This document shows positions 34,898 through 43,814 of a stretch of 64,000 nt of DNA, one piece after another. This DNA comes from Acidithiobacillus_B sp049965315 (GTDB taxonomy: Bacteria; Pseudomonadota; Gammaproteobacteria; Acidithiobacillales; Acidithiobacillaceae). The stretch is from the NCBI RefSeq assembly GCF_049965315.1, contig NZ_JBMFWL010000006.1, positions 1 to 64,000 on the forward strand. The letters are read 5' to 3'. The notes beneath the pieces were generated by a model, which saw nothing but the letters and a program-made list of their open reading frames with translations, made no database searches and was not told the DNA's origin. A program made the position numbers and the translations under genes. Positions within the stretch are counted from its first letter, which is position 1; the number at the start of each line of letters is the position of its first letter.

Positions 34898-37800
34898 ATG
34901 AAACCTGGATCCATTGGCGGTACCGTCGCTTTCACGTGGGATGGTGACCGGCCTTTTTCCTTCTTGCGGCAGGAGATGATGGTGCTCAATCCCCTTGGTT
35001 TTAGCTATTCGGAACTTTTCACCGAAGCGGGCTTGGCCCGTCTGGACGGCGACTTCCTGCGCTATCTGGGCGAGCAGGATGCGGGCCTGCGCGATGGCTT
35101 GCTGGCGTATCGGCTCGGGACCGAGGTCCGCGATGGCCAGTCCCGCAGTGCCCTGCTGCTGGCGGTGGCGCCCCATCTGGAAAGCTTTGTGGCCCGGCTT
35201 TTCCGCATCGAGGCGGAGGCAGCGGCGCTGCAGGCGCAAACCCGCAGCCATGATGTGGTCATGGCCTTCAAGAAGCACTTCGTGCTGCGCCGGGCGCGCC
35301 GCTACCGCGGCGAGTTTCCCCGTTCCTTTGCGGACCTGCAGCAGTGGCTGGACGAGGAGATCCGGCGCCACGGCTTTTCGGCTGGGGACCGGGAATGGGC
35401 CATTGCCCGTCTGGGGGAGATCTGGCTGGCGGACGAAGGGGCCTTCGCGCCGGAAATGGAGGGTCTGACCCAGTGGTGCGCCCTGGCCCTGAACGACCCG
35501 CAAGCGGCGCAGGCGGTGGCGGACTGGCCCAGTTTCCGCCTGCCGCAACGGGTGGATCCGACGGACTTGGTGCCCTTGGAGCGCCTGCCGCGGGGGGCCT
35601 GCATGGAAGTGCAGGTGGCCCCGCCCGCGCAGTGGCGCCGGCGCGACGGGTTTCACCTCACCGATACGCGCATGGGCGCCCGCGGGGTGCAGAGCGAGGT
35701 CCATTATTGCCTCTATTGCCATGATCACGACGGCGACTTTTGTGCCAAAGGCTTCCCGGAGAAAAAGGGGGTGCCGGAACTGGGGCTGAAGATCGATCCC
35801 CTGGGGGTCACCCTGACGGGCTGCCCGCTGGAGGAAAAGATCTCCGAGATGCACCTGCTTAAGCGCGACGGCTTCGGCGTGGCCGCCCTGGCCATGGTGA
35901 TGGTGGACAATCCCATGGTTCCCGCCACGGGTCACCGCATCTGCAATGACTGCATGAAGGCCTGCATCTATCAAAAGCAGGATCCGGTGAATATCCCCGA
36001 GATCGAGACCCGGGTCCTCACCGACGTGCTGGGCCTGCCCTGGGGGGTGGAGATTTACGATCTCTTCACGCGCTGGAACCCCCTGCGGGATCGCCAATAT
36101 CTGCCCAGGCCCTATAGCGGTCGCAAGGTCCTGGTGGCCGGCATGGGGCCGGCGGGCTTCACCATGGCCCATCACCTCACCCAGGAGGGTTGTGCCGTGG
36201 TGGGCATCGACGGGCTCAAGATCGAGCCGCTGCCCGTCCAGTGGCTCGATGCCCCGGTGCGCGACTGGAGTGAGTTGCAGGAAGACCTGGATGAACGGCT
36301 CCTGCTGGGCTTCGGCGGCGTGGCGGAGTATGGCATCACCGTGCGCTGGGACAAGAATTTCCTCAAGCTCATCTATCTCAGCCTGGCGCGGCGCGCCCGC
36401 TTTCAGCTCTTTGGCGGCGTGCGCCTGGGCGGGACCATCACCCTGGAGGATGCCTGGGCGCTGGGCTTCGACCATGTCTGCATCGCCACCGGCGCGGGCT
36501 TGCCGCGCATCGTGCCCATGGGCGAGAGCCTGGCCCGGGGCATGCGCCAGGCCAGCGACTTCCTCATGGCGCTGCAGCTCACCGGCGCGGGCAAGAAGAG
36601 CAGTCTGGCCAATCTGCAGGTGCGCCTGCCGGCGGTGGTCATCGGCGGCGGGCTGACGGCGGTGGACACGGCTACGGAGGTCCAGGCCTACTACATCAAG
36701 CAGGTGGAGAAGGTCCTCGACCGCTACGAAGCCATGTCGTCCACCCTGGGCGAGGAGAAACTGCACGGAGGGCTCTCCCAGGAGGACGGCCAGATCCTGG
36801 AAGAGTTCCTGGCCCATGGTCGGGCCGTCCGCGCGGAACGGCGGCGCGCCGCCGCGGCCGGGGAGTTGCCCAATTTCGTGCCGCTGCTGCAGGCCTGGGG
36901 CGGGGTCACCCTGGCCTACCGCAAGGGGATGAGCCAGTCGCCCGCCTATACCCGCAATCACGAGGAACTCATCAAGGCCATGCAGGAAGGGCTTTTCTAT
37001 GCCGAAGGCCTGGACCCCCTGCGCGCCGAACTGGACGTCTATGGGCATATCGAACGCATGGTCTTTCGGCGCATGACCGAGGTGGAGGGCCAGTGGCTGA
37101 ACAGCAGCGCGGAGGTGGAGCTGCCGGCGCGGGCGGTCTTCATCGCCGCCGGGACCGTGCCCAACACCATTTACGAGCGGGAATACCCTGGCACCTTCGT
37201 CCTCGACGGCGACCATTTCCAGACCCACATCGCCCATGGGGAGGGCTTGCAGGCCGTGCAGGTGGCCGCCCACTGCAAGGCGCCGGAAGCGGGCCCCTTC
37301 ACTTCCTATGCCCATGACCGGCAGCGCATCAGCTTCATTGGCGATACCCATCCGGTCTTCCATGGCAGCGTCGTGAAGGCCATTGCTTCGGCCAAGGCCG
37401 CCTACCCGCAGGTCATGGCCGTGCTCGAGGCCATGCCGGCGCTGGCCGACGACCTGGCGGCGTTCCGCGCGCGGATGGCCGATGCCCTTACGGCGCGGGT
37501 GCTGCGCATCGACCGGACGAATCCGGCGGTGGCCGAGCTCTGGGTGCGCGCGCCGTTGGCGGCACGGAATTTCCGGCCGGGGCAGTTCTTTCGCCTGCAG
37601 ACCTTCGAGGCTACCAGCCCCATGCAATCGGGGACGCGCCTGCAGATCCCGGTGCTCACGGTGAGCGGAGCGGGGGTGGAAGGGGATGCCATCCGCCTCC
37701 TGGTCCTGCAATGGGGGACCGGGCCACGCCTCGTGGGCCGCCTGCAGCCCGGGGACCCGCTGGTCCTCATGGGCCCCACCGGGGCGCCCACCCATATTCC

Positions 37801-38464
37801 CCAGGGGCAGACCATTCTGGTGGTGGCCGGGCGCTGGGGGGCCGCCGTGATGCTGGATATCGGCCCCGCCCTGCGCGCCGCGGGCAACCGGGTCCTCTAC
37901 GTGGCGGCGCTGGGACGGGCCAGCGAGCTGGATCACCAGGATGAACTGGAAGCGGCGGCGGACCAGATCATCTGGTGTACGGCGACGGGACCGTGCATCC
38001 AGGCACGGCGGCCCCAGGATTGCGCGGTGGCAGCTGCGGACATGGTGGAACTCCTGCGCGCCTATGGCGCCGGAGAGCTTGGCCCGGAGGGTAGGGCGGG
38101 GATCGCGCTGGCGACGGTGGATCGCCTCATGGTCATGGGTTCCACCGGCCTGCTCAAGGGCTTTCAGCAGGCCCTGAAGGGGGTGTTGCAGCCCTATTTC
38201 CGCGCCGATCTGCAGGCGACGGCAACGGTGGGCAGCCCCATGCAGTGCATGCTCAAGGGCGTTTGCGCCCAGTGTCTGCAGTGGCAGATCGATCCGGAAA
38301 CGGGTCAGCGCACCCGGGCGGTGTTCTCCTGCGCCGAGCAGGATCAGCCCCTCGCCTGGGTAGACCTGGACAACCTGACCGCCCGGCAGACGCAAAACCG
38401 TCTGCTGGAACGGATCTCCAGCCAGTGGCTGGATCATGTGCTGGCGCACGGCGCGGGGGAGTAG
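34898..38464 (+). CDS. giant fused flavoprotein: GltD/NfnB-like plus PyrK/NfnA-like oxidoreductase
   Basis: This 1188-residue protein has, in order: about 240 mainly helical residues that I do not recognise; a Cys-rich iron-sulfur region (C271, C274, C282, C309, then ICNDCMKACIYQ with C349/C352/C356); a GltD-type domain with GMGPAG (about 415) and GGGLTAVDTATEV (about 583), the two dinucleotide sites; a ferredoxin-reductase domain with RPGQFFRL (about 893) and a degenerate NAD loop; and a C-terminal cluster C1117-x5-C-x2-C-x18-C1145 like the 2Fe-2S of PyrK/NfnA. It looks like a fused NfnAB-type NAD(P)H/ferredoxin transhydrogenase. Function is inferred. ATG 34898 was taken over upstream TTG codons. 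It stands alone. Confidence 0.65.
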   Translation: MKPGSIGGTVAFTWDGDRPFSFLRQEMMVLNPLGFSYSELFTEAGLARLDGDFLRYLGEQDAGLRDGLLAYRLGTEVRDGQSRSALLLAVAPHLESFVARLFRIEAEAAALQAQTRSHDVVMAFKKHFVLRRARRYRGEFPRSFADLQQWLDEEIRRHGFSAGDREWAIARLGEIWLADEGAFAPEMEGLTQWCALALNDPQAAQAVADWPSFRLPQRVDPTDLVPLERLPRGACMEVQVAPPAQWRRRDGFHLTDTRMGARGVQSEVHYCLYCHDHDGDFCAKGFPEKKGVPELGLKIDPLGVTLTGCPLEEKISEMHLLKRDGFGVAALAMVMVDNPMVPATGHRICNDCMKACIYQKQDPVNIPEIETRVLTDVLGLPWGVEIYDLFTRWNPLRDRQYLPRPYSGRKVLVAGMGPAGFTMAHHLTQEGCAVVGIDGLKIEPLPVQWLDAPVRDWSELQEDLDERLLLGFGGVAEYGITVRWDKNFLKLIYLSLARRARFQLFGGVRLGGTITLEDAWALGFDHVCIATGAGLPRIVPMGESLARGMRQASDFLMALQLTGAGKKSSLANLQVRLPAVVIGGGLTAVDTATEVQAYYIKQVEKVLDRYEAMSSTLGEEKLHGGLSQEDGQILEEFLAHGRAVRAERRRAAAAGELPNFVPLLQAWGGVTLAYRKGMSQSPAYTRNHEELIKAMQEGLFYAEGLDPLRAELDVYGHIERMVFRRMTEVEGQWLNSSAEVELPARAVFIAAGTVPNTIYEREYPGTFVLDGDHFQTHIAHGEGLQAVQVAAHCKAPEAGPFTSYAHDRQRISFIGDTHPVFHGSVVKAIASAKAAYPQVMAVLEAMPALADDLAAFRARMADALTARVLRIDRTNPAVAELWVRAPLAARNFRPGQFFRLQTFEATSPMQSGTRLQIPVLTVSGAGVEGDAIRLLVLQWGTGPRLVGRLQPGDPLVLMGPTGAPTHIPQGQTILVVAGRWGAAVMLDIGPALRAAGNRVLYVAALGRASELDHQDELEAAADQIIWCTATGPCIQARRPQDCAVAAADMVELLRAYGAGELGPEGRAGIALATVDRLMVMGSTGLLKGFQQALKGVLQPYFRADLQATATVGSPMQCMLKGVCAQCLQWQIDPETGQRTRAVFSCAEQDQPLAWVDLDNLTARQTQNRLLERISSQWLDHVLAHGAGE

Positions 38465-38570
38465 GGGTTAACCGCTTGGGATGGCCCCGGAACTCTTCGC
38501 TTTTTGCTGCCAGTGTAGCTCAGCAGTAATGGGGCGTGCCAGCCGGGGGTGTGGCAGAGGAGGGGTATCT

Positions 38571-39026
38571 ATGAAGAGGATGGGGGCGTGGCGCGGGGGA
38601 TGGGTGTCCATCCTGTTGGGGCTGGGAATGTTGCTGGGTTTCGCGCCGGCGTGGAGTGCCGCGGAGCCGGCCTGGGGCAACGGGCCCTATCGCATGCTCT
38701 TTGAAGTGGATTCGGCGCAACCGGCGGCCTGGAATATGACCCTCGGTGCGGTGGCCCACATCGTCAAGCGGGTTGGCATTCCGCCGGCCCGACTGGAGGT
38801 CCTGGCCTGGGGACCGGGTTTGCGGATGCTCCGGAAAGATGCTCCGGACGCCATGGAGATCTCCATCCTGCAGATGCGCGGGGTACGCTTCGCAGCCTGC
38901 CAGACGTCCATGAAGCGGCTGCATATCCGGCCCCGCGATCTGGCCCCCGGAGTGACCGTGGTGGCCGGCGGCATGGCGGAGTTGATGAAACGCCACAACG
39001 CGGGTTGGGCCGAGGTAAAAATGTAA
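38571..39026 (+). CDS. secreted DsrE-family protein
   Basis: This 151-residue protein has a signal peptide (about 1-30, ending WSAAE) and a DsrE/YchN-like domain: YRMLFEVDSAQPAAWNMTLGAVAHIVK, LEVLAWGPGLRMLRKD, then MRGVRFAACQTSMKRLHI with a single conserved Cys, and VTVVAGGMAELMKRHNAGWAEVKM. Cytoplasmic DsrE-type proteins carry sulfane sulfur on that Cys; periplasmic versions are uncharacterised. GAGGAGGGG gives a strong ribosome site. It lies after the fused flavoprotein with a 106-base gap and may share its transcript; a link to sulfur metabolism is inference. Confidence 0.75.
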   Translation: MKRMGAWRGGWVSILLGLGMLLGFAPAWSAAEPAWGNGPYRMLFEVDSAQPAAWNMTLGAVAHIVKRVGIPPARLEVLAWGPGLRMLRKDAPDAMEISILQMRGVRFAACQTSMKRLHIRPRDLAPGVTVVAGGMAELMKRHNAGWAEVKM

Positions 39027-39083
39027 GGGCCTGGCAGAGCCATTTCCCCGGCGCTAGCGGTCCTGCCGTTTTTGCGCGGGCTC

Positions 39084-39335
39084 CTAGTGCTGATCGGGGA
39101 AGAGGATATTCAACTCCAGCACTTCGTAATCGCCACGCCGCTCCATGGTCACCTTGATCTTGTCCTGATCAACGGGGATATATTTGCCGATGACAGCCAG
39201 GAGCTCGGCCTGGAGGGCGGGGAGAAAGTCCGGGGCGTCGGCGGCCCGTTCATGGGCGAGGATGAGCTGCAGCCGCTCCTTGGCCACGCTCGCGGTCTTT
39301 TTGCGGGTGCCGAGAAAATAATCCAGTAGCGACAT
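39084..39335 (-). CDS. minE: cell division topological specificity factor MinE
   Basis: This 83-residue protein starts MSLLDYFLGTRKKTASVAKERLQLILAHERA, the MinE membrane-targeting helix and anti-MinCD domain. The dimerising C-terminal domain follows (LQAELLAVIGKYIPVDQDKIKVTMERRGDYEVLELNI). The ATG at 39335, preceded by GGAGG, was chosen over a longer frame extending into minD. One base separates it from minD. Confidence 0.96.
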   Translation of the reverse strand: MSLLDYFLGTRKKTASVAKERLQLILAHERAADAPDFLPALQAELLAVIGKYIPVDQDKIKVTMERRGDYEVLELNILFPDQH

Positions 39336-39336
39336 C

Positions 39337-40146
39337 TCAGCCTCCAAACAAGCGTTTGAAAAATCCCGTTCTTTCGGGTTGGGTAAAGCGTAGGGGGCGA
39401 TCCTCGCCGAGAAAGCGGGCCACCACGTCTTCATAGGCCGCTGCGACATCGGTGCCCTTCATGTGGATGGCCGGAATGCCCTGGTTGGAGGCCTGCAGCA
39501 CGCTCTCGGACTCGGGGATCACGCCCAGTAGGGGGATGCGCAGGAGTTCCTGGACGTCTTCGATGGAGAGCATTTCGCCCCCTTGCACCCGTTTGGGGGC
39601 GTAGCGGGTGAGCAGCAGGTGTTCCTTGACCGGCTCCTGCCCCGCCTCGGCACGGCGCGAACGGGCGGCGATGATCCCCAGGATGCGGTCGGAGTCGCGG
39701 ACCGAGGAGACTTCCGGGTTGGTCACGACGATGGCCTCATCGGCATGATACAGGGCCATCAGCGCGCCGCGCTCGATGCCTGCCGGCGAGTCGCACACGA
39801 TGTAGTCGAAGTCCTGCCGGAGCTCCTCCATGATGGCGGCCACGCCTTCCTGGGTGAGGGCGTCCTTGTCCCGCGTCTGGGAGGTGGGGAGGACATACAG
39901 ATTTTCGCAATGCTTGTCTTTGATCAGGGCTTGCTGGAGGCGGGCTTCGCCATGGATGACGTTGACGACGTCATATACCACACGGCGTTCGCAGCCGAGC
40001 ACGAGGTCAAGATTGCGCAGGCCCACGTCAAAATCGATGACCACGGTACGGTGTCCGCGCAGGGCCAGGCCGCTGGCGAAGGCGGCGCTGGTGGTGGTCT
40101 TGCCGACGCCTCCCTTTCCGGATGTCACGACAACGATTCTAGCCAA
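39337..40146 (-). CDS. minD: septum site-determining ATPase MinD
   Basis: This is a 269-residue deviant Walker-A ATPase: KGGVGKTTTSAAFASGLA at about 11-28, IDFDVGLRNLDL, DYIVCDSPAGIERGA and TNPEVSSVRDSDRI. It ends in the amphipathic membrane-targeting helix GFFKRLFGG. It recruits MinC to the membrane and oscillates with MinE. The start is TTG at 40146 with GAGAGGAAA upstream, 12 bases after minC. Confidence 0.97.
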   Translation of the reverse strand: MARIVVVTSGKGGVGKTTTSAAFASGLALRGHRTVVIDFDVGLRNLDLVLGCERRVVYDVVNVIHGEARLQQALIKDKHCENLYVLPTSQTRDKDALTQEGVAAIMEELRQDFDYIVCDSPAGIERGALMALYHADEAIVVTNPEVSSVRDSDRILGIIAARSRRAEAGQEPVKEHLLLTRYAPKRVQGGEMLSIEDVQELLRIPLLGVIPESESVLQASNQGIPAIHMKGTDVAAAYEDVVARFLGEDRPLRFTQPERTGFFKRLFGG

Positions 40147-40158
40147 GGTGCTTTCCTC

Positions 40159-40920
40159 TCAAGTATTGCGACCGCCCAGCGGCGCGATGTGTAACTGTTC
40201 GTTGGTGGTGAAAACCTGGCTCGCCTGGCCCCATTGCTCCAGATGGGGTTCGGGCATGCGATAGAGTCCGGCAATGGAAACCAGTTCGGCCTCCAGGGCG
40301 CTGCAAAAGATCCGCGCCGTCTCGTCACCCGACACCCCTGCCAGGGCCCTTCCCCGTAAGGGAGCATAAACGTGAATATGGCCATCCGCCAGGATCTCGG
40401 CCCCGGCGTTGACCACCCCGAGGCAGATGAGATCGCCGCCGCGGGCGTATACCCGCTGGCCGCTGCGGATGGGGTGTTCGATGAGCAGGGTCCCGCGCTG
40501 CTGGACAGCGCTCGCCGCCGGGGTCGCTGCGGGCTCGGCCTGGCGCTCCTGGCCGCGCAGGATGGGCAGATGGTGCTCGCTGGCGAGCTGCTGCTGCTCA
40601 GGGGCGGCATTGCGCACGCCTACGGGCAACAGTTGCGCGTTGCGCAGGACGGCGAGGATCTCTCCCAGGGCCAGGGACGCCTCGCCGTGGATGGCCGAGA
40701 GATCCAGCACGACCGGGGCGTTTTTCAACAAGGCGGCCGCGGCGGGGTTGCGCTGGCGTTCTTCCCGGAGGCGCGTGGCCAGTTGCTGCGCATCGGGGCT
40801 TTCCAGGCTGAGGACGGAAAGGGTGAAGACCCCGCCCGAGAGGCGCAGGATGCCTGGCCGGCCTTCCTGGGCGGAGGCCGCCGTTCCATGCATGGGAGGT
40901 GATCCTGTTGGCCTAGCCAT
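40159..40920 (-). CDS. minC: septum site-determining protein MinC
   Basis: This 253-residue inhibitor of FtsZ assembly has an N-terminal FtsZ-inhibiting domain (about 20-120) and a C-terminal beta-helix: IRSGQRVYARGGDLICLGVVNAGAEILADGHIHVYAPLRGRALAG, the MinD-binding dimer domain. A Gln/Ala-rich linker separates them. The ATG at 40920 has no Shine-Dalgarno sequence; the bases just upstream form a parS site. An alternative ATG (40893) also lacks one. The gene lies only 29 bases after fdxA and is followed by minD-minE. Confidence 0.93.
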   Translation of the reverse strand: MARPTGSPPMHGTAASAQEGRPGILRLSGGVFTLSVLSLESPDAQQLATRLREERQRNPAAAALLKNAPVVLDLSAIHGEASLALGEILAVLRNAQLLPVGVRNAAPEQQQLASEHHLPILRGQERQAEPAATPAASAVQQRGTLLIEHPIRSGQRVYARGGDLICLGVVNAGAEILADGHIHVYAPLRGRALAGVSGDETARIFCSALEAELVSIAGLYRMPEPHLEQWGQASQVFTTNEQLHIAPLGGRNT

Positions 40921-40935
40921 GTTTCACGTGGAACA
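40920..40935 (+). promoter_or_regulatory. parS (ParB-binding centromere site) at the minC start
   Basis: TGTTTCACGTGGAACA differs at one base from the palindromic parS consensus TGTTTCACGTGAAACA and mixes the two common half-sites. It overlaps the first base of the minC start codon and fills about half of the 29-base fdxA-minC gap. parA and parB are at 63067 onward. Confidence 0.85.
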
Positions 40936-40949
40936 TCGGCATTGTCCCT

Positions 40950-41273
40950 TCATTCGGCGAGCAGTGGTCGTTTATTGGGCTTGCCATTCCACTCTTCGGC
41001 GTCTGGCAGGGCGGCCTTTTTGCGGAGGATGACGGGCCACTTCCGACCGAGCCTGGCGTTGATGGCGATGAAGTCTTTTTGCCCCGCCGGCAGCTCATCG
41101 TCGGCAAAAATGGCGTCCGCCGGGCACTCGGGAACACAGGCGGCGCAATCGATGCATTCATCGGGGTCGATAACGAGGAAATTGGGCCCTTCGTGAAAAC
41201 ACTCCACCGGGCAGACCTCGGCACAGTCGGTATATTTGCATTGGATGCAGTTTTCGGTGACTACGTAAGTCAT
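40950..41273 (-). CDS. fdxA: 7Fe ferredoxin FdxA
   Basis: This 107-residue ferredoxin has Cys at 9, 12, 17, 21, 25 and 40, 43, 46, 50, matching the FdxA family (MTYVVTENCIQCKYTDCAEVCPVECF..DECIDCAACVPECP), which binds one 3Fe-4S and one 4Fe-4S cluster. The C-terminal tail (INARLGRKWPVILRKK) is also typical. It carries low-potential electrons in the cytoplasm; its partner is not shown. It starts 7 bases after topA, so it is the tail of the LysM-dprA-smg-topA-fdxA run. Confidence 0.94.
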   Translation of the reverse strand: MTYVVTENCIQCKYTDCAEVCPVECFHEGPNFLVIDPDECIDCAACVPECPADAIFADDELPAGQKDFIAINARLGRKWPVILRKKAALPDAEEWNGKPNKRPLLAE

Positions 41274-41280
41274 GGGCGCT

Positions 41281-43806
41281 TCAACCGCTGACGGCTTTGG
41301 GGGCGCGTTTGGCGGCGGCACCCGGGGTGGAGGGTTTGCTTTTCTTGGCCTTGGCCGCGGCCGGCTTGCTGGCTCCCTTCCCGGTGCCTGCCGCCGGTTT
41401 TTTTGCCGCGGCGGCTTTTTTCGCGGCGCTGGTGCTTGGCGCCTTCTTGCCGGGCGCCGCCTTGACCGGCCGCGGGGCGCGCTTTTCCTTGGGCTCCGGG
41501 GGGACATAGCCGACGAGGAGCCCGGCGATCTCGGCATCGCTGGCCCCTTCGGGAAAATGGAAGGCGCATTCGCCCTGGGGACAGACCAGTTCCTCGCCGC
41601 GCCGCTGCGTGCTCTTCTGGACCAGGATGGGCCAGGCACAGCGGGGGCAGGGGCGTGCTACGGGTGGGCCCCAGACGGCATAGCTGCACTGGGGATAGGT
41701 GCTGCAGGAATAGAACACCTTGCCGTAGCGGCTGCGTTTTTCCACCAGTTCGCCTTGTCCGCAGGCCGGGCAGGTAACGCCGGTGGATTTCGCCTTGTTG
41801 AGGGGTTCGATGTAGCGACACTCGGGATAGCCGCTGCAGGAAATGAAACGCCCATAGCGTCCCGTCTTGTAAATGAGGGGCTTGCCGCATTCGGGGCAGT
41901 CGCGGCCGACGGCTTCGGCTTCCTCCCGCGGTCCCTCCAGGGGGCGGGTGTAATTGCATTCGGGATAGCCGGAACAGGCCACGAAGCGGCCATGACGGCC
42001 CAGGCGTACCAGCAGGGGGCGCCCGCAGGTGGGGCAGGCTTCGTCGAGGGCCTCGCTGGTGGCCTCGGCCCGGCTGACGTTGGCCTTTTCCCCCAGGAGC
42101 GCATGGAAGGGTCCCCAGAAGGCCTTGAGCACGGGCTGCCAGGTCTTCTCGCCCCGGGAAATGGCGTCCAGGTCGTCTTCCATGGCGGCCGTAAAGCCGT
42201 AATTGACGTAGTGCTCAAAGTGGTTGATGAGGAAGCGTCCCACCACCCGGCCGAGGTCCGTGGGGTGGAAGCGGCGCTGTTCGAGGGCTACGTATTCGCG
42301 GTTCTGCAGGGTCTGGATGATGCTGGCATAGGTGGAGGGCCGGCCGATGCCATGGGCCTCCAGGGACTTGACCAGGGTGGCCTCGCTATAACGCGGCGGC
42401 GGCTCGGTGAAATGTTGGTCGGTGTCGATGCCGAGGACTTCCGGCGTATCCCCCACCGCCAGAGGCGGCAGGAGGCGGTTACCCTCGTCCTCTTCATTGT
42501 CGTCCCGCCCTTCCTGATAGATGGCCAGGAAGCCGGGAAAGGTGACCGTCGAGCCGTTAGCGCGCAGGGTCCAATGGCTGCCGCAACCGAGGTCGACGGC
42601 GACGAGGTCCAGGCGCGCGGCAGCCATTTGCGAGGCGACGCTGCGTTTCCAGATGAGGTCATAGAGACGCCAGAGATCCCGCTCCAGCCGGCCCTGAAGG
42701 GCCTCCGGGGTGCGCGTGATGTCCGTGGGGCGGATGGCCTCGTGGGCCTCCTGGGCATTTTTGGTCTTGGTCTTGTAGCGCCGCGGGGCAGCGGGCAGGA
42801 AGGCTTCGCCATAATGCCCGCCAATGAACTGGCGCATGCTGGCCAGCGCCTCTTCGGCGAGATTGACGGCGTCGGTGCGCATGTAGGTGATCAGGCCGGC
42901 GGTTTCATCGCCGAGGGCGACGCCCTCATAAAGTTGTTGGGCGACCCGCATGGTGCGGCTGGCGGAGAAACCGAGCTTGCGCGACGCCTCCTGTTGCAAG
43001 GTGGAGGTGGTGAAGGGGGCGGCGGGCTGGCGCTGCCGGCTCTTGCGCTCCACCTCCAGGACCTGCAGTGGGTGGCGGGCGAGATCATTGGCCATTTCCG
43101 TGCGGATGGCCGTGGCGTTTTCTTCGTTGGGGATGTCGAAGGTGTCGAGCTTCCGGCCTTGCCAGTGGGTGAGGCGGCCCGCAAACTCGTTGTCGGCATG
43201 GCGCAGCCGGGCGGCGATGGTCCAGTATTCTTGGGTGACGAAGGCCTCGATCTCGTCTTCCCGCTCACAGATCAGACGCAGCGCCGCACTCTGCACGCGG
43301 CCGGCAGACAGGCCAGGGCGCACCTTGCGCCAGAGCAGCGGCGAGAGGTTGAAGCCCACGAGATAGTCCAGGGCGCGGCGCGCCTGCTGGGCGTTGACCA
43401 GGTCCATGGCAATGGCCCGCGGATGGGCGATGGCGTCCTGCACCGCTTTTTTGGTGATCTCGTGAAAGACCACCCGCTCGGCTGGTTTCTGGCCCATGAG
43501 CCCCCGTTCCTTGAGCAGTTCCAGCAGATGCCAGGAAATGGCCTCGCCTTCGCGGTCCGGATCGGTGGCCAGCCAGAGTTTGTCGGCGCCCTTGAGGGCC
43601 TTGACGATGGCCTCCACATGACGCTCATTGCGCTCGATGGGCACATAACGCATGGCAAAATCGTGTTCCGGATCGACGGCCCCCTCCTTGGGGAGGAGGT
43701 CGCGCACGTGACCGTAGGAGGCCAGGACCTGGAAATCCTCCCCCAGATATTTCTGGATGGTCTTGGCCTTGGCCGGGGATTCGACGATGACGAGTTGACG
43801 GGGCAT
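41281..43806 (-). CDS. topA: DNA topoisomerase I
   Basis: This 841-residue type IA topoisomerase relaxes negative supercoils. The TOPRIM domain begins MPRQLVIVESPAKAKTIQKYLG. YMRTDAVNLAEEAL holds the active-site Tyr (near 306) of the conserved YxRTD. GRPSTYASIIQTLQNREYV follows. Four Cys4 zinc elements (CPTCGRPLL, CPECGKPLIY, CPACGQGELV, CPRCAWPILV with partners) occupy about 590-760. The last 60 residues are a Lys/Ala/Pro-rich low-complexity tail that should bind DNA or RNA. It lies between smg and fdxA. Confidence 0.96.
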   Translation of the reverse strand: MPRQLVIVESPAKAKTIQKYLGEDFQVLASYGHVRDLLPKEGAVDPEHDFAMRYVPIERNERHVEAIVKALKGADKLWLATDPDREGEAISWHLLELLKERGLMGQKPAERVVFHEITKKAVQDAIAHPRAIAMDLVNAQQARRALDYLVGFNLSPLLWRKVRPGLSAGRVQSAALRLICEREDEIEAFVTQEYWTIAARLRHADNEFAGRLTHWQGRKLDTFDIPNEENATAIRTEMANDLARHPLQVLEVERKSRQRQPAAPFTTSTLQQEASRKLGFSASRTMRVAQQLYEGVALGDETAGLITYMRTDAVNLAEEALASMRQFIGGHYGEAFLPAAPRRYKTKTKNAQEAHEAIRPTDITRTPEALQGRLERDLWRLYDLIWKRSVASQMAAARLDLVAVDLGCGSHWTLRANGSTVTFPGFLAIYQEGRDDNEEDEGNRLLPPLAVGDTPEVLGIDTDQHFTEPPPRYSEATLVKSLEAHGIGRPSTYASIIQTLQNREYVALEQRRFHPTDLGRVVGRFLINHFEHYVNYGFTAAMEDDLDAISRGEKTWQPVLKAFWGPFHALLGEKANVSRAEATSEALDEACPTCGRPLLVRLGRHGRFVACSGYPECNYTRPLEGPREEAEAVGRDCPECGKPLIYKTGRYGRFISCSGYPECRYIEPLNKAKSTGVTCPACGQGELVEKRSRYGKVFYSCSTYPQCSYAVWGPPVARPCPRCAWPILVQKSTQRRGEELVCPQGECAFHFPEGASDAEIAGLLVGYVPPEPKEKRAPRPVKAAPGKKAPSTSAAKKAAAAKKPAAGTGKGASKPAAAKAKKSKPSTPGAAAKRAPKAVSG

Positions 43807-43814
43807 GGGCTGCT

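Noticed and set aside
38510..38540. tRNA-like 5' part (GTGTAGCTCAGCAGTAA)
   Set aside because: It resembles a D-arm, but there is no anticodon stem, T-arm or matching acceptor downstream.
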